Of a stretch of 64,000 bases of DNA, positions 1 through 12,026 are shown piece after piece. The stretch is from Lantana camara (taxonomy: Eukaryota; Streptophyta; Magnoliopsida; Lamiales; Verbenaceae), in assembly GCA_037501455.1 (NCBI GenBank), contig CM074860.1:41860501-41924500 (forward strand), given 5' to 3'. Positions within the stretch are counted from its first letter, which is position 1, and each line of letters begins with the position of its first letter. The notes under the pieces were generated by a model, which saw only the letters and a list, made by a program, of their open reading frames with translations, searched no databases and was not told where the DNA came from. Position numbers and translations under genes: made by a program.

Positions 1-870
1 GGCTCTTCTATGAGGAATATCAATGGGTTAGCCTTCTCTTTATCACCCGTATATACCTTTGAGTCCCGGGCGGACCTCCTAAAAGCAAGTACCAACTCCT
101 ACAGTAACTCCGTACTTTAACTAGGCGCCTTCAAGACGAACTACTGGGCAAACTCAACCCTCACAACTCACACTCCCGGGCACTCACCTTACCAAACTCT
201 CTCTACAAGAAGAGAGTCTAAACGAAAGGAACAAAGCAACATGCAAACAACAAACAAGGAGAAAAAGAAGCAACGAGAAGCACCAAGGAAAGAAAGGTAT
301 CACAAAATTAAATAAAAGATGCAAGTATCAAGTGCCATGGATGCTTTAGTATACCGTTCACCAAGGTGGAAGTGCCAAATTCGGTGTCAATTCCTTTGCT
401 TTCCAAAAGTGTCTTTTAAGTTTGAACCGGGATCTTGAGGTCATGATGTTTCGAAGGCTTCGGACCCGGATTCTTCGGCTAATTCTCTTTACTTGAAACA
501 TCCCTTTTATTTTCTTGAAATTTTTCTTCTACATGATTCGGATCTTGATAAAAAGGGGTGTCGAACTAACTCCGGTGGAGAGGTATCGATTATAAGATCG
601 ATGATAGAGCAATCTTTATCTTTTAGGATTGTTGACATTTTAACGCTTCTTGAAAATTTCCTTGAAATTAGAACCCTTTTCCTGTGGCTCGGGCCTCGGT
701 AATTAGAATATTAAATCAATTCCATTGTGGAGTTATAAAGTCCATTTTTCATAATTGGATCTTCTTATTCTTCGTATTGGGGATATCTTGAAACTCTTTG
801 AAATTTTTCTTGTATTTGGGCCTCCTTCTCGGTTTAACACTCGAACCGGATTCTTGTCCCACATTAAAGA
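1..870 (-). other. Decayed retrotransposon internal region, non-coding
   Basis: No open frame here resembles a known protein. After removing the solo LTR at 876-3832 with its TACGA duplication, this stretch is continuous with 3838-4681, so I read it as the internal part of the minus-strand gypsy element whose 5' LTR is 4682-8349. The text is mixed-composition without gag or pol motifs, so the element may be a non-autonomous derivative or too decayed to recognise. Confidence 0.4.
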
Positions 871-875
871 TACGA

Positions 876-3832
876 TGGAGCACCCCTTACACGTGGAGAT
901 GCCACACCCCCGCACTATAGGCCAATCCACATACGAAATGGGCCATCCGTACATGAACCAACCTATAGCGAACGGGTGACAATGCAATAACTGACAAGCT
1001 AGGCGGGAAGAACTTAAATGTGCGACGGAATTAAGCGGAAGCATAAAGTAATCATTATCAAATATTTCCATTTAAGTATTTCATGTCATTTCTCATTTAC
1101 CAAATAAAATGTATTCTAACTTATCATATCAATACATTATCATCTTCGGATAAACAATAACAATAACTATAATTTCATAATTAACAATGAATAACCAAAT
1201 ACACGAACCATGGTTGACTCAACTACATGAACTGGACTCGACCCAACTCAACTCCCGCCTAGCATGCACCTGCAATAACCTGAAAGGTGGAGGCGTCAGT
1301 CTGTGAAGACCAAGTGAGGGGTTTAAATACATATTAGCGCAAATAACATGCAAGTCATATTCTCGGGTAAAAATTTATAAAAGATAATTATATACGTTCA
1401 ATAATAGGGTGTCTTCGCCCGAGAATACAACTACCAATATTAAATACTTGTTCATGATCATGCAATCAATACATGGCTTGCTTGTAACATGATAGGGTTT
1501 GTTCCTCCTGTGGTTGGATGGACAACCACCAGCTCTAAGACCAGCCCAGCGCCCTCGCCAAGGAGAACCTGGCCAGGAGAACACAGGTACACGATAAGGC
1601 TTTGTTCTTCTTGTGGTTGGACGGACAACCACCAGCCCGAAGACCAGCCCAGCGCCCTCACTAAGGAGGACCTAGCCAAGAGAACACACGTACAAGATAG
1701 AGTATTGTTCTTCCTGTAGTTGGACGGACAACCACCAGCCCGAAGACCAACCCAGCGCCCTCACTAAGGAGGACCTGGCCAGGAGAACGCATTTACTTGC
1801 TTTCATGAACATGACATGCTTGATTCGTGAACAATAACATACTTGAAATGATAAGTGATTTCATGGAAATTATAGATATAAATACCTTTGGCCGAAAGAT
1901 CACGTAAAGGTTATATGGGTTCTATATAACTAGCAATTAAACCTCACCTGACAGGCGACACGACGACTCATGGATGCGTGAACGTGCTCATGGTCAACAA
2001 TCTCCGCCCTGGAGGAGAACTGGACAAGAAATGGAAACATTTGTGCACTCGTGAGCCAGGACTCAATAATGGTACCCAAATATGACGCACGACATGATCA
2101 AGTAACGAGATGACATGCATTCACGAATGTAGCATGATATATTCATATTATGGCATGTAATTGATCATGTAATCATAAATTGGGATCAATAAAACCATTG
2201 GAATTGAAAGTGTAAATCTCAATTTTTATGCAGAAAATTTTCAACATGCGCACGTTGTATTCAAATAAGCATAACTTTTCATTGGAATGAATTTTAACGA
2301 ACCGCAAAATTCCTAGGAAACTAGACAAACATATCTTTACAAAAATATAAGGCTCACATTCTAATTCATCCCGAGCAAATACCAGTTTTCGTTTGAATAT
2401 GACCCAAAGCAGAAAATTTCCTGCAGCGCTAGTAGTGAAAAATGATCGTCATTCCCTTATCAAACGAAGTCGAAACGATCTGAAAATTGGTGGAAATACT
2501 TATAACATATCCAGAAATACCCCCGTAAAACAGTTTTAAAAACTTCCACCATTTAGTCTCTCTGATCAAGCCAAAACCGAAATATGAAAACAGGGGACAG
2601 CAGGGGATGTTGCTATTTTTCTCGGGGTTCAAATCGATTCGGATTGACACCAATTTTTGCAGAGAACATCTATAATATCTCAAGATTATCCCCATAAAAC
2701 AGTTTTGAAAAACTCCAACTCAACAAGCCACAATTCGATTTTAAATTGGGTTAACGCAGATTCGCGACAGTTTCGCGGCACCAAATTAAAACGGCCATAA
2801 CCCACAAACGAAAATAGATATTGACGAACCGTAAAAAGGAGAGTGCTATACACTTCAAATATTTGCTACAGTAGAAAAACCAGAGCAATTGGAACAGGGG
2901 AGGGGAGTCGGGAAAACAGGGGAGCTACAACCCATAACCAAAGCTCACCAAAATCATCATAATTCAACTCTAAATGCTATAATTCATGAAAAGAAATACA
3001 TATACATGCTCAAAGTGTGATAAACTAGTATAAACACTCATCTCACACATTAATCACCAAGAATCATCATCATCATTTCAAATATGAGTTCATCAAAGAA
3101 CTCCATGATCCTCATGATATATGCAAGAAATTCAAGTTCAAAACTCCTAATCATGCCTTTATCATCATATAAACAAGTTATTGTAATCAAATCATAACCC
3201 TAGCTTCATATACTCAATTCAAGATTTCACATATATAATCATATATACCTTGAAGTGAAAATAAATGGAAGAAGATGATGGAAATGGATGATTGAGCTTC
3301 AAAACATGGAATTTCCTTGGAAAACTAGCTTGAATTCATGAAATCTCTTCTTCCTCTTCTAAGGTTCATGGATCGGGAGAGAGAGATGGAGAGAGCAAAG
3401 TTGGTATGAAGTGTTTAGAAGAATGAAGAAGTTAACGTGATATATCTCTTGAATTTGCCTCAATTTGCTATTAAATCCTCCATGGTTAACAAGTCATGCA
3501 ATTAAGGATGGAAAGATTGAGGAATGATCAATTTGGTCCAATAAGTTTTTATGCAATTTAGTCCCTAAATTAAAGTGAATGAGAATTTAAGGACAATTAA
3601 GCAATTAAATCATGTTCGGAAATTATTTCACGTAGCAGTTAAATTCAATTTGCACAATCATTCTCACGTTGACAAGTATTTCATAAAATTTCACGTAAAC
3701 ATGTTAAAATACAATTTATAAATTAATATAACACGTATAAAGCGAATAAACAAGAATAATAAAATAAAGTCCTAACGCTCGAAACCCACACGTGTCAAGC
3801 GTACCTGACTGTCTGAAATTCGGGGCGTTACA
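876..3832 (-). mobile_element. Solo LTR, gypsy type, TSD TACGA
   Basis: A 2957-bp LTR bounded by TGGAGCACCC and GGGGCGTTACA. The same 5 bp, TACGA, stands on both sides (871-875 and 3833-3837), the mark of an integrated element that recombined down to one LTR. Its left end resembles the LTR at 59876 (shared CCCCGCACTATAG and AGCGAACGGGTGACAA). Read on the minus strand it holds a TATA-like GATATATC near 3440 and a donor-like CTTCAAG|GTATAT at 3248. The first base pairs are TGG rather than the usual TGT, probably a point change. Confidence 0.85.
1493..1799. repeat. Three tandem copies of a ~102-bp unit inside the solo LTR
   Basis: Units begin near 1493, 1595 and 1698. Each holds GGTTGGACGGACAACCACC (a short inverted repeat), AGCCCAGCGCCCTC and ACCTGGCCAGGAGAAC. 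Copies differ by scattered substitutions. The repeat is absent from the other LTRs in the window and reads open in several frames only because it has few stop codons. Confidence 0.85.
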
Positions 3833-3837
3833 TACGA

Positions 3838-4681
3838 GACTCGAACCATTGTCTACCCTTCCATTTTGAACCAATTCAGATCATATATGTGCCCTTGAAT
3901 TTTGAAAATTGGTGGAATTCCATCCCTATTCACTTGCAATATTTCCGGACTTTAAGGAGATCTTTGTCGACACCGGGTCTCTTAAATTTCTAATATAACA
4001 TCTTCCATTTTCCTCATTCCCTTGTGGGGATTTCAGATTTAGGGAAATTCCTCGAATCCCAATCTCTCAAACTCCATCATAAATTCGACCATATTCTTCA
4101 GTTCTCGTTTAAGATTTAAGAACTCTGGAAATTCTTCTCAGCGTTACATTGGACGAGCAGACTGGTAGGAAGATAATCGGGTAAAGTCTCCTAAGCTATC
4201 TCCTCCCAAGCTCTTCAAACTCCACTTCTTAAACCACGTTAGAGCTCAACCTTAAATTTTAATGGAAGATATACTTCATCTTTTCATGGAATATCTCAAA
4301 CAAATCTTCCAAAACCCTACCATCTCGAACATCCCTCTATTGATCTTGACATCATCACCTTCTATCTACTTCAGAAAATTAAATCCCTGAAACTTCTTGT
4401 GGACCCAAAAGCACTCATTTCCCTCATTCTTTCCCGGTGTTGTTGGCCAATATTAGGACGATATCCTGAAATGAAAGCATAACTTCCAAGAAATATCGAT
4501 GCATGTAGGGGTTTTAGTGCATGTTCATGTGAACGATTAACACAAATAATACAAATAAATCACATAATCGATGAGAGTGAATGCAAACAAACACATAATC
4601 CTAAGCCGAACGACCTAGACAGACCCGACACGATGCTAGAACTCCGGTTTTGCAACCTGGAGCTCCCATACCACTTAAGGA
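3838..4681 (-). mobile_element. Leader and internal remnant of gypsy element B
   Basis: The right end (about 4460-4681) matches the leader of element 3 (45975-46204): both carry AAATATCGATG-like text, GTGCATGTTCATG and AGCCGAACGACCTAGACAGA-like text. A degenerate primer-binding site, GCTCCCATACCA on the plus strand (consensus GCTCTGATACCA), is at 4662-4673, nine bases before the LTR. An acceptor-like TTTCATTTCAG|G is at 4465-4467, where element 3 starts gag; here the following triplet is ATA instead of ATG. From 3838 to about 4450 I see no coding motif. Confidence 0.6.
4662..4673 (-). promoter_or_regulatory. Degenerate primer-binding site of element B
   Basis: On the minus strand TGGTATGGGAGC against the tRNA-iMet type TGGTATCAGAGC; two or three mismatches. 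Position beside the LTR supports the call. Confidence 0.6.
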
Positions 4682-7600
4682 TGTAGCAGCCCGAGCGAAG
4701 GGCACCACATCCCCCGCACCGAAGCCCGACACGTGTAACGAAATGGGAACTCCCCACACGCACCAAGCTATGGCGAACGGGTGACAAACAAAAACTCACC
4801 CTAGCTAGGCGGTCTAGACCCTAATACAGAGCGCGCAATAAACATAAATCACGGAAGCAATAAATTTCAAATCATACATACTAGCAATTCTCAAATTATG
4901 TCCTTCATATATAACTTATACAATTTATATACAAGGCAATTATGCAAACTCATCCTAGGCCAAAGTCTAAATATTGAATTTATACATATTTCAAAATTAA
5001 CATAATGAGTAAAAATAAATGAAATACAATGCATGTGACTCGAGCTATCCTTAAACAATGACACAAGAACAACCGCTTAGCTCGAACCTCCAACAGTACT
5101 GTAACTTAAACGAAAAGGGGAAAAAAAGAAACAAAAACGAGGGTCAGTCCTAAAGACTGGTGAGGGGGCTAACACACTCACACGTACGTATACAATAGAG
5201 CAGAGCATATATCAATATTAAAATCCATGAATCGGGGCGTGGTTTTTGCATTCTAAATTATTTTAAACCCGTGATAATATGTATAAGGAAGAAGGGTTTA
5301 AGGCCGAAGGCCAAAATCAACCAATTTTATAAATTAGGAATCCACTCCCATTTCACGAACAATATTCAAAATCGGAATAACAATACTCGGCGAGCACGAG
5401 TTTCCAACCTACACGCCTTTCATAACTAAATCAAAAGGCATAAATGAATCAAAGCTCTAAATCAATTCCACCTTCTCTGTTTGGGGGTGAGGATGGCTAT
5501 CCCCAACCTCGTTCTCTAGTCAGAAGTTCGGAAACCAGGGATCCCACCCGTTCCACCAACGGGGTTACCGTCAGCCAAAAGGAGACCCGCCATCCCCTTG
5601 ACCTCCCGAGGTTAGACCAAGTCACCCAAAAATGGAGTTGTGTTGATGAGAGGGCTCGGCGACCCCACGGTCGACCCGAGAATCACATACCACTCCTCCG
5701 GGGCCCATTCATAAGTCAAAAGTCTGAATTTTCAAAATTCTGAATTTTCTGAAAAGATTGCTATTTCAAAACATTCGCACACACCAACCATTTTCAAATC
5801 AAATAAATGAAAATAGGCTACGTATGTACATAAAAGCATTTTCAAATGATTTCATAACAAAGGGATCAATTCCCACAAAATACATACAAACACATATCTA
5901 AGTATATATATATATATATACACAGTCACATGTGGGCTTAAAATACATATGGGGGTCGTAGGTCACTTAGCTAAAAGAAAGAAAACCTCACCTTTCCAAC
6001 TTAGTGGAGCCAAAAGGATATAAAACGGACGCAACCGCACGCCTACGGGACCTCCTCGTTGCCAACGGGGCCAAACTCTAAACAAAGGAAACAACAAAGT
6101 ATAACCTTAGACTCAAAATGTACCAAATAGACGCTCGGTGAATGCATATGTATGCAAATGATGCATAAAATGCAATGAGATGTTCTTTCGGTTCATTTAT
6201 GCCATATTCAAAGACATCAGGTTATGGTTCACATGTTTCATGTTAAATAAAATTATAAACATCATACAACACTCATAACACATCATATAACACATTAGGC
6301 ATGCATGCATTCAAGAAAAGAAACAAGAAAATATCAAAAGAAACAAGGAAATGTCATATTAATTCATGCATGCACGTAAAAAGTCATATAGAGCATGTTA
6401 AGACACATAACACGTAATAAATTCATAATAAAACATGTAACACGTAATTTAACTTGTTAACATATCACTCAAGTCATATAAGAAGCAAGAGAATAGCATA
6501 CCAAACAATTAAATGGAGTAATAGTTTTTTCATGCATGTTAGAAGGCACTTAGGTCACATAAGAGCACATGATAGAATAAATCATAAACGAGCATCTAAA
6601 TTAAATCACAAATTCATATTATACAAGGTATTACAACATGTTATCAATGCATATTAGCCTTAAAAGTAGTAAGGAGAGGTCATTCAAGGCAAATAAAGGA
6701 AGCATTGATTCAAGTATGCACTTAAGGAACCATATAGAATGTACGAAATCATAACTTGAAAACGACCATGTAAAATGAGACATAAATTCATAACATACAA
6801 CCTAACACATAATATTACATGTTAACATAATATACGAGTCATAAAAAAACCAAAAATAACAAGGAAAGCACACACGAGGCAAGGGAAAAGCATGCAGTCA
6901 CACAGCATGGGGGGTCGCGGCCGCTACCATTTTTCTTCATGTTTTGGTCGAGCCCACAACCTCCAATTCGAAACTTGGCCCAAATACAGTCGCGGCCATG
7001 ACTAAAAATTACCTGAATATGGTCATGGTCATGACCTGAAGCTGCCACAAATCGAAACAAGGCCATTTCGGGATCGCGACCTCTACCGGAAAAACACATA
7101 ACCCTATCGTGGCCGCGACCCTTCGCGACAGCAGGGGAAAAGTGAATTTTCAGGCCAAAAACTTCCACAAAACACCACCCAATCAAGCCATATTCTAGGT
7201 AACAAGGTAAGGCAAGTATAATATACATCATTCATGCAAGAAAAGCTCAAAACATGATCAATCAATCCACATATCAAGAGATGAATGAATTAATGAGAAA
7301 TCCCTTTTCTTCCTCATATAAAACCTCAAGTGAAACCTCAAAATTCCTAAAACAACATGCAATATAAGTTTTTACAACTTAAAATGGATGTCTTAGGTTC
7401 ACATAAGATGCATCAAATCCAAAGGAAAAGCAAGGAATCAAGCAAATTCAATAAATGGGTCTCAAGCCCTTACTATTCACATGTATGATCATATCTCAAG
7501 CAATTCACCATGAAAATCAGCAAACAAGGTGTCAAATTAAATATGAGAGGATTTATAACACATTCATAAGCTTACCTTTCAATTTTGAGGTGATTTTGTG

Positions 7601-8349
7601 AAGCATTGAGCTCAAAACTTGGAAAATGAATAGTGTTCTTCTTCCTCCTCTTGGTATTTCGGGTTGCTGGAGAGAAATGCCCTTTTTCCTTCATTTTGTT
7701 GATTTGGAACGAAATGAGAGAGTTAGGGGCTGATATAGGGGTTAACCAATGTTATCTAGGTTCAAAATTGGGTTAATTTGGTCAAAGAATGAATAAGTTA
7801 GGGCCAAAATGGTAAAAGGTGGCAAATCTGTCACACGGGCTCGGTTCGGGCGAAATTCGGGGGTTCAAATGGGCTTAGAAAATTACAAATTTGGATTCCT
7901 TGGTTTCCTTTCTTTGTTATAAGTCCAATGCATCTTCCGTAATTCAAATCCGAATTCCCGAACTCAAGTTACGGCATCCGGAACCCAAGGCGCGCTAAAC
8001 TAGTTAGGCCCTCGAGCCCCTCACAAATCCCGTTTCTCAAAAACAAGCCAAGAACCAAAGCAAACGAACTCTAAAACACGTAACGAGCATGCAAACACAT
8101 TTATAACTCACATTATTCACACGTACCAAGATTACACAAAATTTGAAATTAAAATCGAATGCATATAAGGCAAAATACATAACACGTACAACGTAAACTT
8201 TTAAAACTCAAGTTATAAGTTAAACATTTTATTTCAAATAATCACATAAGCATTAAAATAACACTTAATTACATAATTAAATAATTTAAATGTGCATATA
8301 ACACTCTTATTACAGCGTACCTGGGAGTCCGAACGATCGGGATGTTACA
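4682..8349 (-). mobile_element. 5' LTR of gypsy element B
   Basis: A 3668-bp LTR from TGTAGCAGCCCGAGC to CGATCGGGATGTTACA. It is related to the element 3 LTRs: same start layout, CCCCCGCACC, ACACGTGTAACGAAAT, AGCGAACGGGTGACAA-like text and the same GATCGGGATGTTACA end. The leader with primer-binding site lies on its left, so it is the 5' LTR of a minus-strand element. The right flank joins the 3' end of the copia element; no duplication is found with its left flank, as expected when the other LTR is outside the window. Minus-strand TATA-like CTATATCAG lies near 7734 and a donor-like AAAG|GTAAGC at 7575. Confidence 0.85.
6905..7135. repeat. GC-rich palindrome cluster in LTR B
   Basis: Several short dyads in otherwise AT-rich LTR: GGTCGCGGCCGC, CAGTCGCGGCCATGAC, GGTCATGGTCATGACC, GGATCGCGACC, TCGTGGCCGCGACC. 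They are variants of one self-complementary word. The same slot in other LTRs holds a different palindrome. Confidence 0.75.
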
Positions 8350-8658
8350 AGAGTCTAGGTCGACACTCCCACTGTCTGTCGGACTCTCGACTTGGAGAAG
8401 TTTCTAATCCTCGCCTATGGAGTTAAGAACTTTCTTCATGTGTCGTTCCCAAAACGGCAAAGTTCTTAACGGCCTCATCGGATTAGGGGAGTTCAATACA
8501 TGCAAACGCACAGTCAACCCAAACAGACATAATAAGCACATAAAGAAGTGAATGCCTATGAACAAAATCATCTCGTTTATTATTCAAAGACTGTTTGTGA
8601 TTTTTCAAGGAAATAGTAAAGCTAAAAGCTGCTTTAAGGGCACTATTCCTAAAAATCT
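8350..8658 (-). mobile_element. Truncated 3' LTR of the Ty1/copia element
   Basis: Directly after the polyprotein stop the minus strand reads AAGTGGGAGA, a classic copia polypurine tract, followed by TTTTTAGGAATAGTGCCC, which looks like a mutated TGTTAGGAATAGTGCCC LTR start. About 309 bp of LTR remain before gypsy LTR B cuts it at 8349. It covers the LTR start only, so it does not overlap the 5' LTR end kept at 52978-53567 and the pair cannot be compared. Confidence 0.6.
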
Positions 8659-8670
8659 CCCACTTGCCCG

Positions 8671-9165
8671 TCAAAGCCATTCAGGAGCTAATCTAAGACC
8701 CATCTTCTGAAGATGTCTTTTGAAAGCCCGTAGACTAAGGGCCTTAGTAAGTGGATCTGCCATGTTCTCTGTCAATGTGACCCTTTCAATTTGTACATCT
8801 CCTCTCTTGATGATATAAAAAATTAAGTGATACTTCCTCAAAACGTGCTTGGTCCTTTGGTGAGATCTTGGTTCTCTTGCTTGAGCAACCGCCCCGGTGT
8901 TGTCACAAAACACTGTAACGGGGTCTTTAATGCTAGGAACTACACACAGCTCGTGGATGAAGTTTCTTACCCAAACACCTTCCTTAGTTGCATCGTTTGC
9001 AGCTAAGTATTCGGCCTTACTGGTCGAATCTGCAATGGTCGCTTGCTTGGAACTTTTCCAACTCACTGCTCTGTCGTTCAGGCAGAATATCTATACTGAC
9101 ATGGATTTAAAGTCATCCATGTCTGATGCAAAGCTTGCATCACAGTTTCCTCTAATGATAAGATC
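8671..9165 (-). pseudogene. pol: Ty1/copia RNase H (pol C-terminus)
   Basis: Degrades the RNA strand of the RNA/DNA hybrid during reverse transcription in the virus-like particle. The frame gives the copia RNase H pattern: NCDASFASDMDDFKS, AVSWKSSKQATIADSTSKAE, YLAANDATKEGVW, a catalytic-type FCDNTGAV, HQRTKHVLRKYH and MADPLTKAL near the end, stopping at 8671. An in-frame TAG lies at about 9093-9095 and TAA at 9166-9168, both inside conserved sequence, so the copy is dead. It is in the same frame as the RT immediately upstream. Confidence 0.9.
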
Positions 9166-9168
9166 TTA

Positions 9169-10260
9169 TTGGCCTCCGTAAACCAAGAACAAATCCTTAG
9201 TTCTTCGTAAGTACTTAAGGATGTTCTTTACAACAGTCCAGTGACCTTCACTAGGGCCAGATTGGAAATGGCTAGTCACGCTAAGTGCATAAGCCATATC
9301 CGGTCGAGTACATAGCATCACATACATTATGCTTCCTATAGCTGATGCATAAGGAATTTTGGATATCCTGGACTTTTCAAGTTCAGTCTTGGGACACAGC
9401 TTCTTCGAAAGAACTGTTCCCGGGCCCATTGGAAGTTTTCCACGCTTGGATTCTTCCATACTAAACGTCTTTAGTACTTTATCAATGTAAACCGACTGTG
9501 ATAATGCTAACAATCTCCTAGATCTATCCCGATAGATCTTTATCCCGAGAATGTAGGATACATCACCAAGATCCTTTATCTCAAATTGGTTCGATAACCA
9601 AGACTTAGTTACTTTCATGTCATCCTTCGCATTCCCAATGAGAAGGATGTCATCTACAAAAAGTATCAAAAATTGAACCGAGGTTTCCAATTCTTTCTTG
9701 TACACGCAGGACTCATTTGGATTTTGAATAAAGCCAAATGATTTGACTACTTCATCAAATCGAATGTTTCGATTCCTAGAAGCTTGTTTCAACCCGTAGA
9801 TTGATCTTTGGAGCTTACAAACCTTTTGTTCGCTCCCACTGAATGTGAAACCCGTGGGTTGCTCCATGTAAATGTCTTTGTCAATGTCTCCATTGAGAAA
9901 GACAGTTTCCACATCCATTTGCCATATTTGATAGTCATAATATGCAGCAATGGCAAGCAAGATCCTAATGGATTTTTGCATTTCAACCAGGGAGAAGGTT
10001 TCATCAAAGTCTACACCTGGTCTTTGAGTGAAACCCTTAGCAACTAATCTTGCTTTAAAGGCTGCCACGCTTCCATCTACTCTAAGCTTGCGCTTATATA
10101 TCCATTTGCACCCTATGGGCCTGATCCCATCAGGTGGATCAACCAAGGTCCAGACTTGGTTAGAGTACATGGAATCCATTTCGGACTACATTGCTTCTTT
10201 CCACTGTTCAGAGTCCGAATCTAACAGTGCCTCCTCATAAGTTAATGGGTCATTATCCAT
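9169..10260 (-). pseudogene. pol: Ty1/copia reverse transcriptase
   Basis: Copies element RNA into DNA. Motifs in order: WTLVDPPDGIRPIGCKWIYK, KARLVAKGFTQRPGVDFDETF, MDVETVFLNGDIDKDIYMEQP, RSIYGLKQASRNRN, the catalytic FVDD (9649-9660), LGDVSYILGIKI, YASAIGSIMYVMLCTRPDMAYAL. An in-frame TAG at 10186-10188 separates it from the upstream AMKSEMDS-like text, and a TAA at 9166 cuts it from RNase H. SRNRN has replaced the usual SRQWN, another sign of decay. The TRIM-like insertion at 10272 separates it from the integrase; its 189 added bases keep the frame. Confidence 0.93.
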
Positions 10261-10271
10261 TTGAGATGTTT

Positions 10272-10455
10272 TGTCACGCCCCAGGTCCACGGGCCCGTTA
10301 GACGCGAGCGCAAGTCTCCAAGCCCACCGAGTACAACCTGAAATTGGGCTTAACCCACTGCCCTAAAGGGATATCCATTGGTTATATTTGGACTCTTTAA
10401 CTTATATACTAAACTTAATCCTTATACTTTCCGGATGTGGGACAGGGGTGTCACA
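10272..10455. mobile_element. 184-bp TRIM/SMART-like solo LTR, TSD TGTTT
   Basis: Starts TGTCACGCCCC and ends GGGGTGTCACA, so the first and last ten bases are near-perfect inverted repeats with TG...CA ends. TGTTT stands on both sides (10267-10271, 10456-10460). It interrupts the copia polyprotein between integrase and RT. Internal text includes ATATCCATTGG and CGGATGTGGGACAGG, the latter typical of small plant LTRs. No coding capacity. I do not see 5S rRNA promoter boxes, so it is not obviously Cassandra. Confidence 0.85.
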
Positions 10456-10460
10456 TGTTT

Positions 10461-11250
10461 GGTGGAGAAAACTATACCATCTCTCTGGTTGTCTAGGAAT
10501 GCGTTCAGAACGTCTTACTAGAGGAGGATTTTCACGTGTATCACTCTTTGACATTGGCTGAGGGACGTCATTCTCCATACTTGGCATGGGACCTTGGTCT
10601 CGAACTTCTTCGAGTTCTGCGATCTTTCCTTTCTTTTCCTTAAGGAACGAATTCTCAAGAAAAGTAGCATTTCTTGACACAAAGACCTTTTGTTGAAGAG
10701 GATCGTAGAAATAATATCCTATTGACTTTTTAGGATATCCTACGAAGTTACATAAGCTTGATCTAGCTTCAAGCTTATCTCCCACTGTCCTCTTCACGTA
10801 AGCAGGACAACCCCAAATTCTTAAGTAAGAATAGTTAGGGATTTTGCCAAACCACATCTCAAATGGGGTTTTGGGTACAGATTTGGAGGGAACAAGATTC
10901 AGAATCTTAACTGCTGATTCTAAGGCATAGCCCCAGAATGAAGGTGGCAATTCAGTGAAACTCATCATGGAACAAACCATATCAAGTAGGGTTCTGTTCC
11001 TTCTTTCCGAAACTCCATTTAACTGAGGAGTTCCCGGAGGAGTCCACTGAGAGATAATTCCATTATCTCTGAGATGACTAAGGAATTCGTCACTTAGATA
11101 CTTGCCACCTCGATCAGATCGAAGTGTCTTAATCTGGTGATCAGTTTGGTTCTCAACCTCCTCCTGAAATTCCAAGAAATTCTCAAAGGCATCGGATTTA
11201 TACTTCATTAAGTACACATAACCAAAACAATTAAAGTCGTCTATGAAGGT
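10461..11250 (-). pseudogene. pol: Ty1/copia integrase catalytic and C-terminal region
   Basis: Inserts the cDNA. The reading frame holds FIDDFNCFGYVYLM (second half of the core), LRSDRGGKYLSDEF, QWTPPGTPQLNGVSERRNR with the catalytic Glu, and the copia-specific tail KTPFEMWFGKIPNYSYLRIWGCPAYVK and FVGYPKKSIGYYFYDP. The N-terminal half is in another frame (11241-11984), so one frameshift lies near 11250. The true protein continued into RT; the frame now runs into the 184-bp insertion and stops at 10402. Confidence 0.92.
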
Positions 11251-12026
11251 GTTATGAAATACTGATGATTGTTTCTCGTGCTTACAGTAAGTGGTCCACA
11301 AACATCAGTATGGATTAAATCCAATACTTTAGTGGCACATTCCACTTTACCATTAAAGGGAGTTTTGGCCATCTTTCCTTTAAGGCATGATTCACAATGA
11401 GTTAACTCTTTAAGTTCATTATCATAGAATGATCCTAAATTAGTTAACTTAGCAATCCTGTTCTTAGAAATATGCCCTAATCGTGCATGCCATAAAGAAG
11501 CCGAGATCTTGTCATCTCTTTTGCATTTGTTTAATTGTTGTATATTCAGAATATTGGTGTCTGTAGTTGTATAAAGCCCATTAGATAATGTACCAAGCAA
11601 AACGGAAGTTTTATTATTCTTAAGATAAAAGTTTCCATTTCTAGAAAATGTTTCAAAACCTTCACAATCAAGTATTGGAATGGAAATGATATTACGAATA
11701 ATAGAAGGTACATAAAGGACTTTGTTCAAAACTAAAGTAAAGACACCTAAATCTAATCTACACGTCTCAATGGCTTGGGCTTGAACGCTTGATCCATTCC
11801 CAACCTTCAAGACGTATTCTCCTTCTTCAAGCTGTCGAACCTCATTTAGCATCTGTTCATCATTACATATATGAGCTCCACAGCCGGTATCAAGTACCCA
11901 AGAATTAGAATCAATAGATAGATTTACTTCAACAATAAACACACCTTTCTTTAGAGTATCCTTGTACTCTTGGCAGTTCCTCATCCAATGCCCTTTCTTG
12001 CCACAATGGTGGCAAATGTCCTCTCT
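11241..12026 (-). pseudogene. pol: Ty1/copia zinc knuckle, protease and integrase N-terminus
   Basis: Follows the stop at 12027-12029 in the same frame as gag. It begins with a nucleocapsid knuckle CHHCGKKGHWMRNC (CX2CX4HX4C, about 11972-12013), then the protease with WVLDTGCGAHIC (D-T-G active site, copia style), then the pre-integrase HHCC finger WHARLGHISKNR ... CESCLKGK and the first core Asp in IHTDVCGPL. The frame shifts within NNHQYF near 11250. The TAG at 12027 is one base from AAG, so a single change split gag from pol. Confidence 0.92.

Noticed and set aside
6839..7231. 130-codon minus-strand open frame across the palindrome cluster of LTR B
   Set aside because: Low-complexity product that follows the GC-rich repeats; the same slot in other LTRs is not open in the same way. 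No protein-like features.
10272..10455. Cassandra TRIM (5S rRNA-derived LTR)
   Set aside because: No recognisable 5S box A/C sequence in the 184 bp; start and end differ from what I know of Cassandra.
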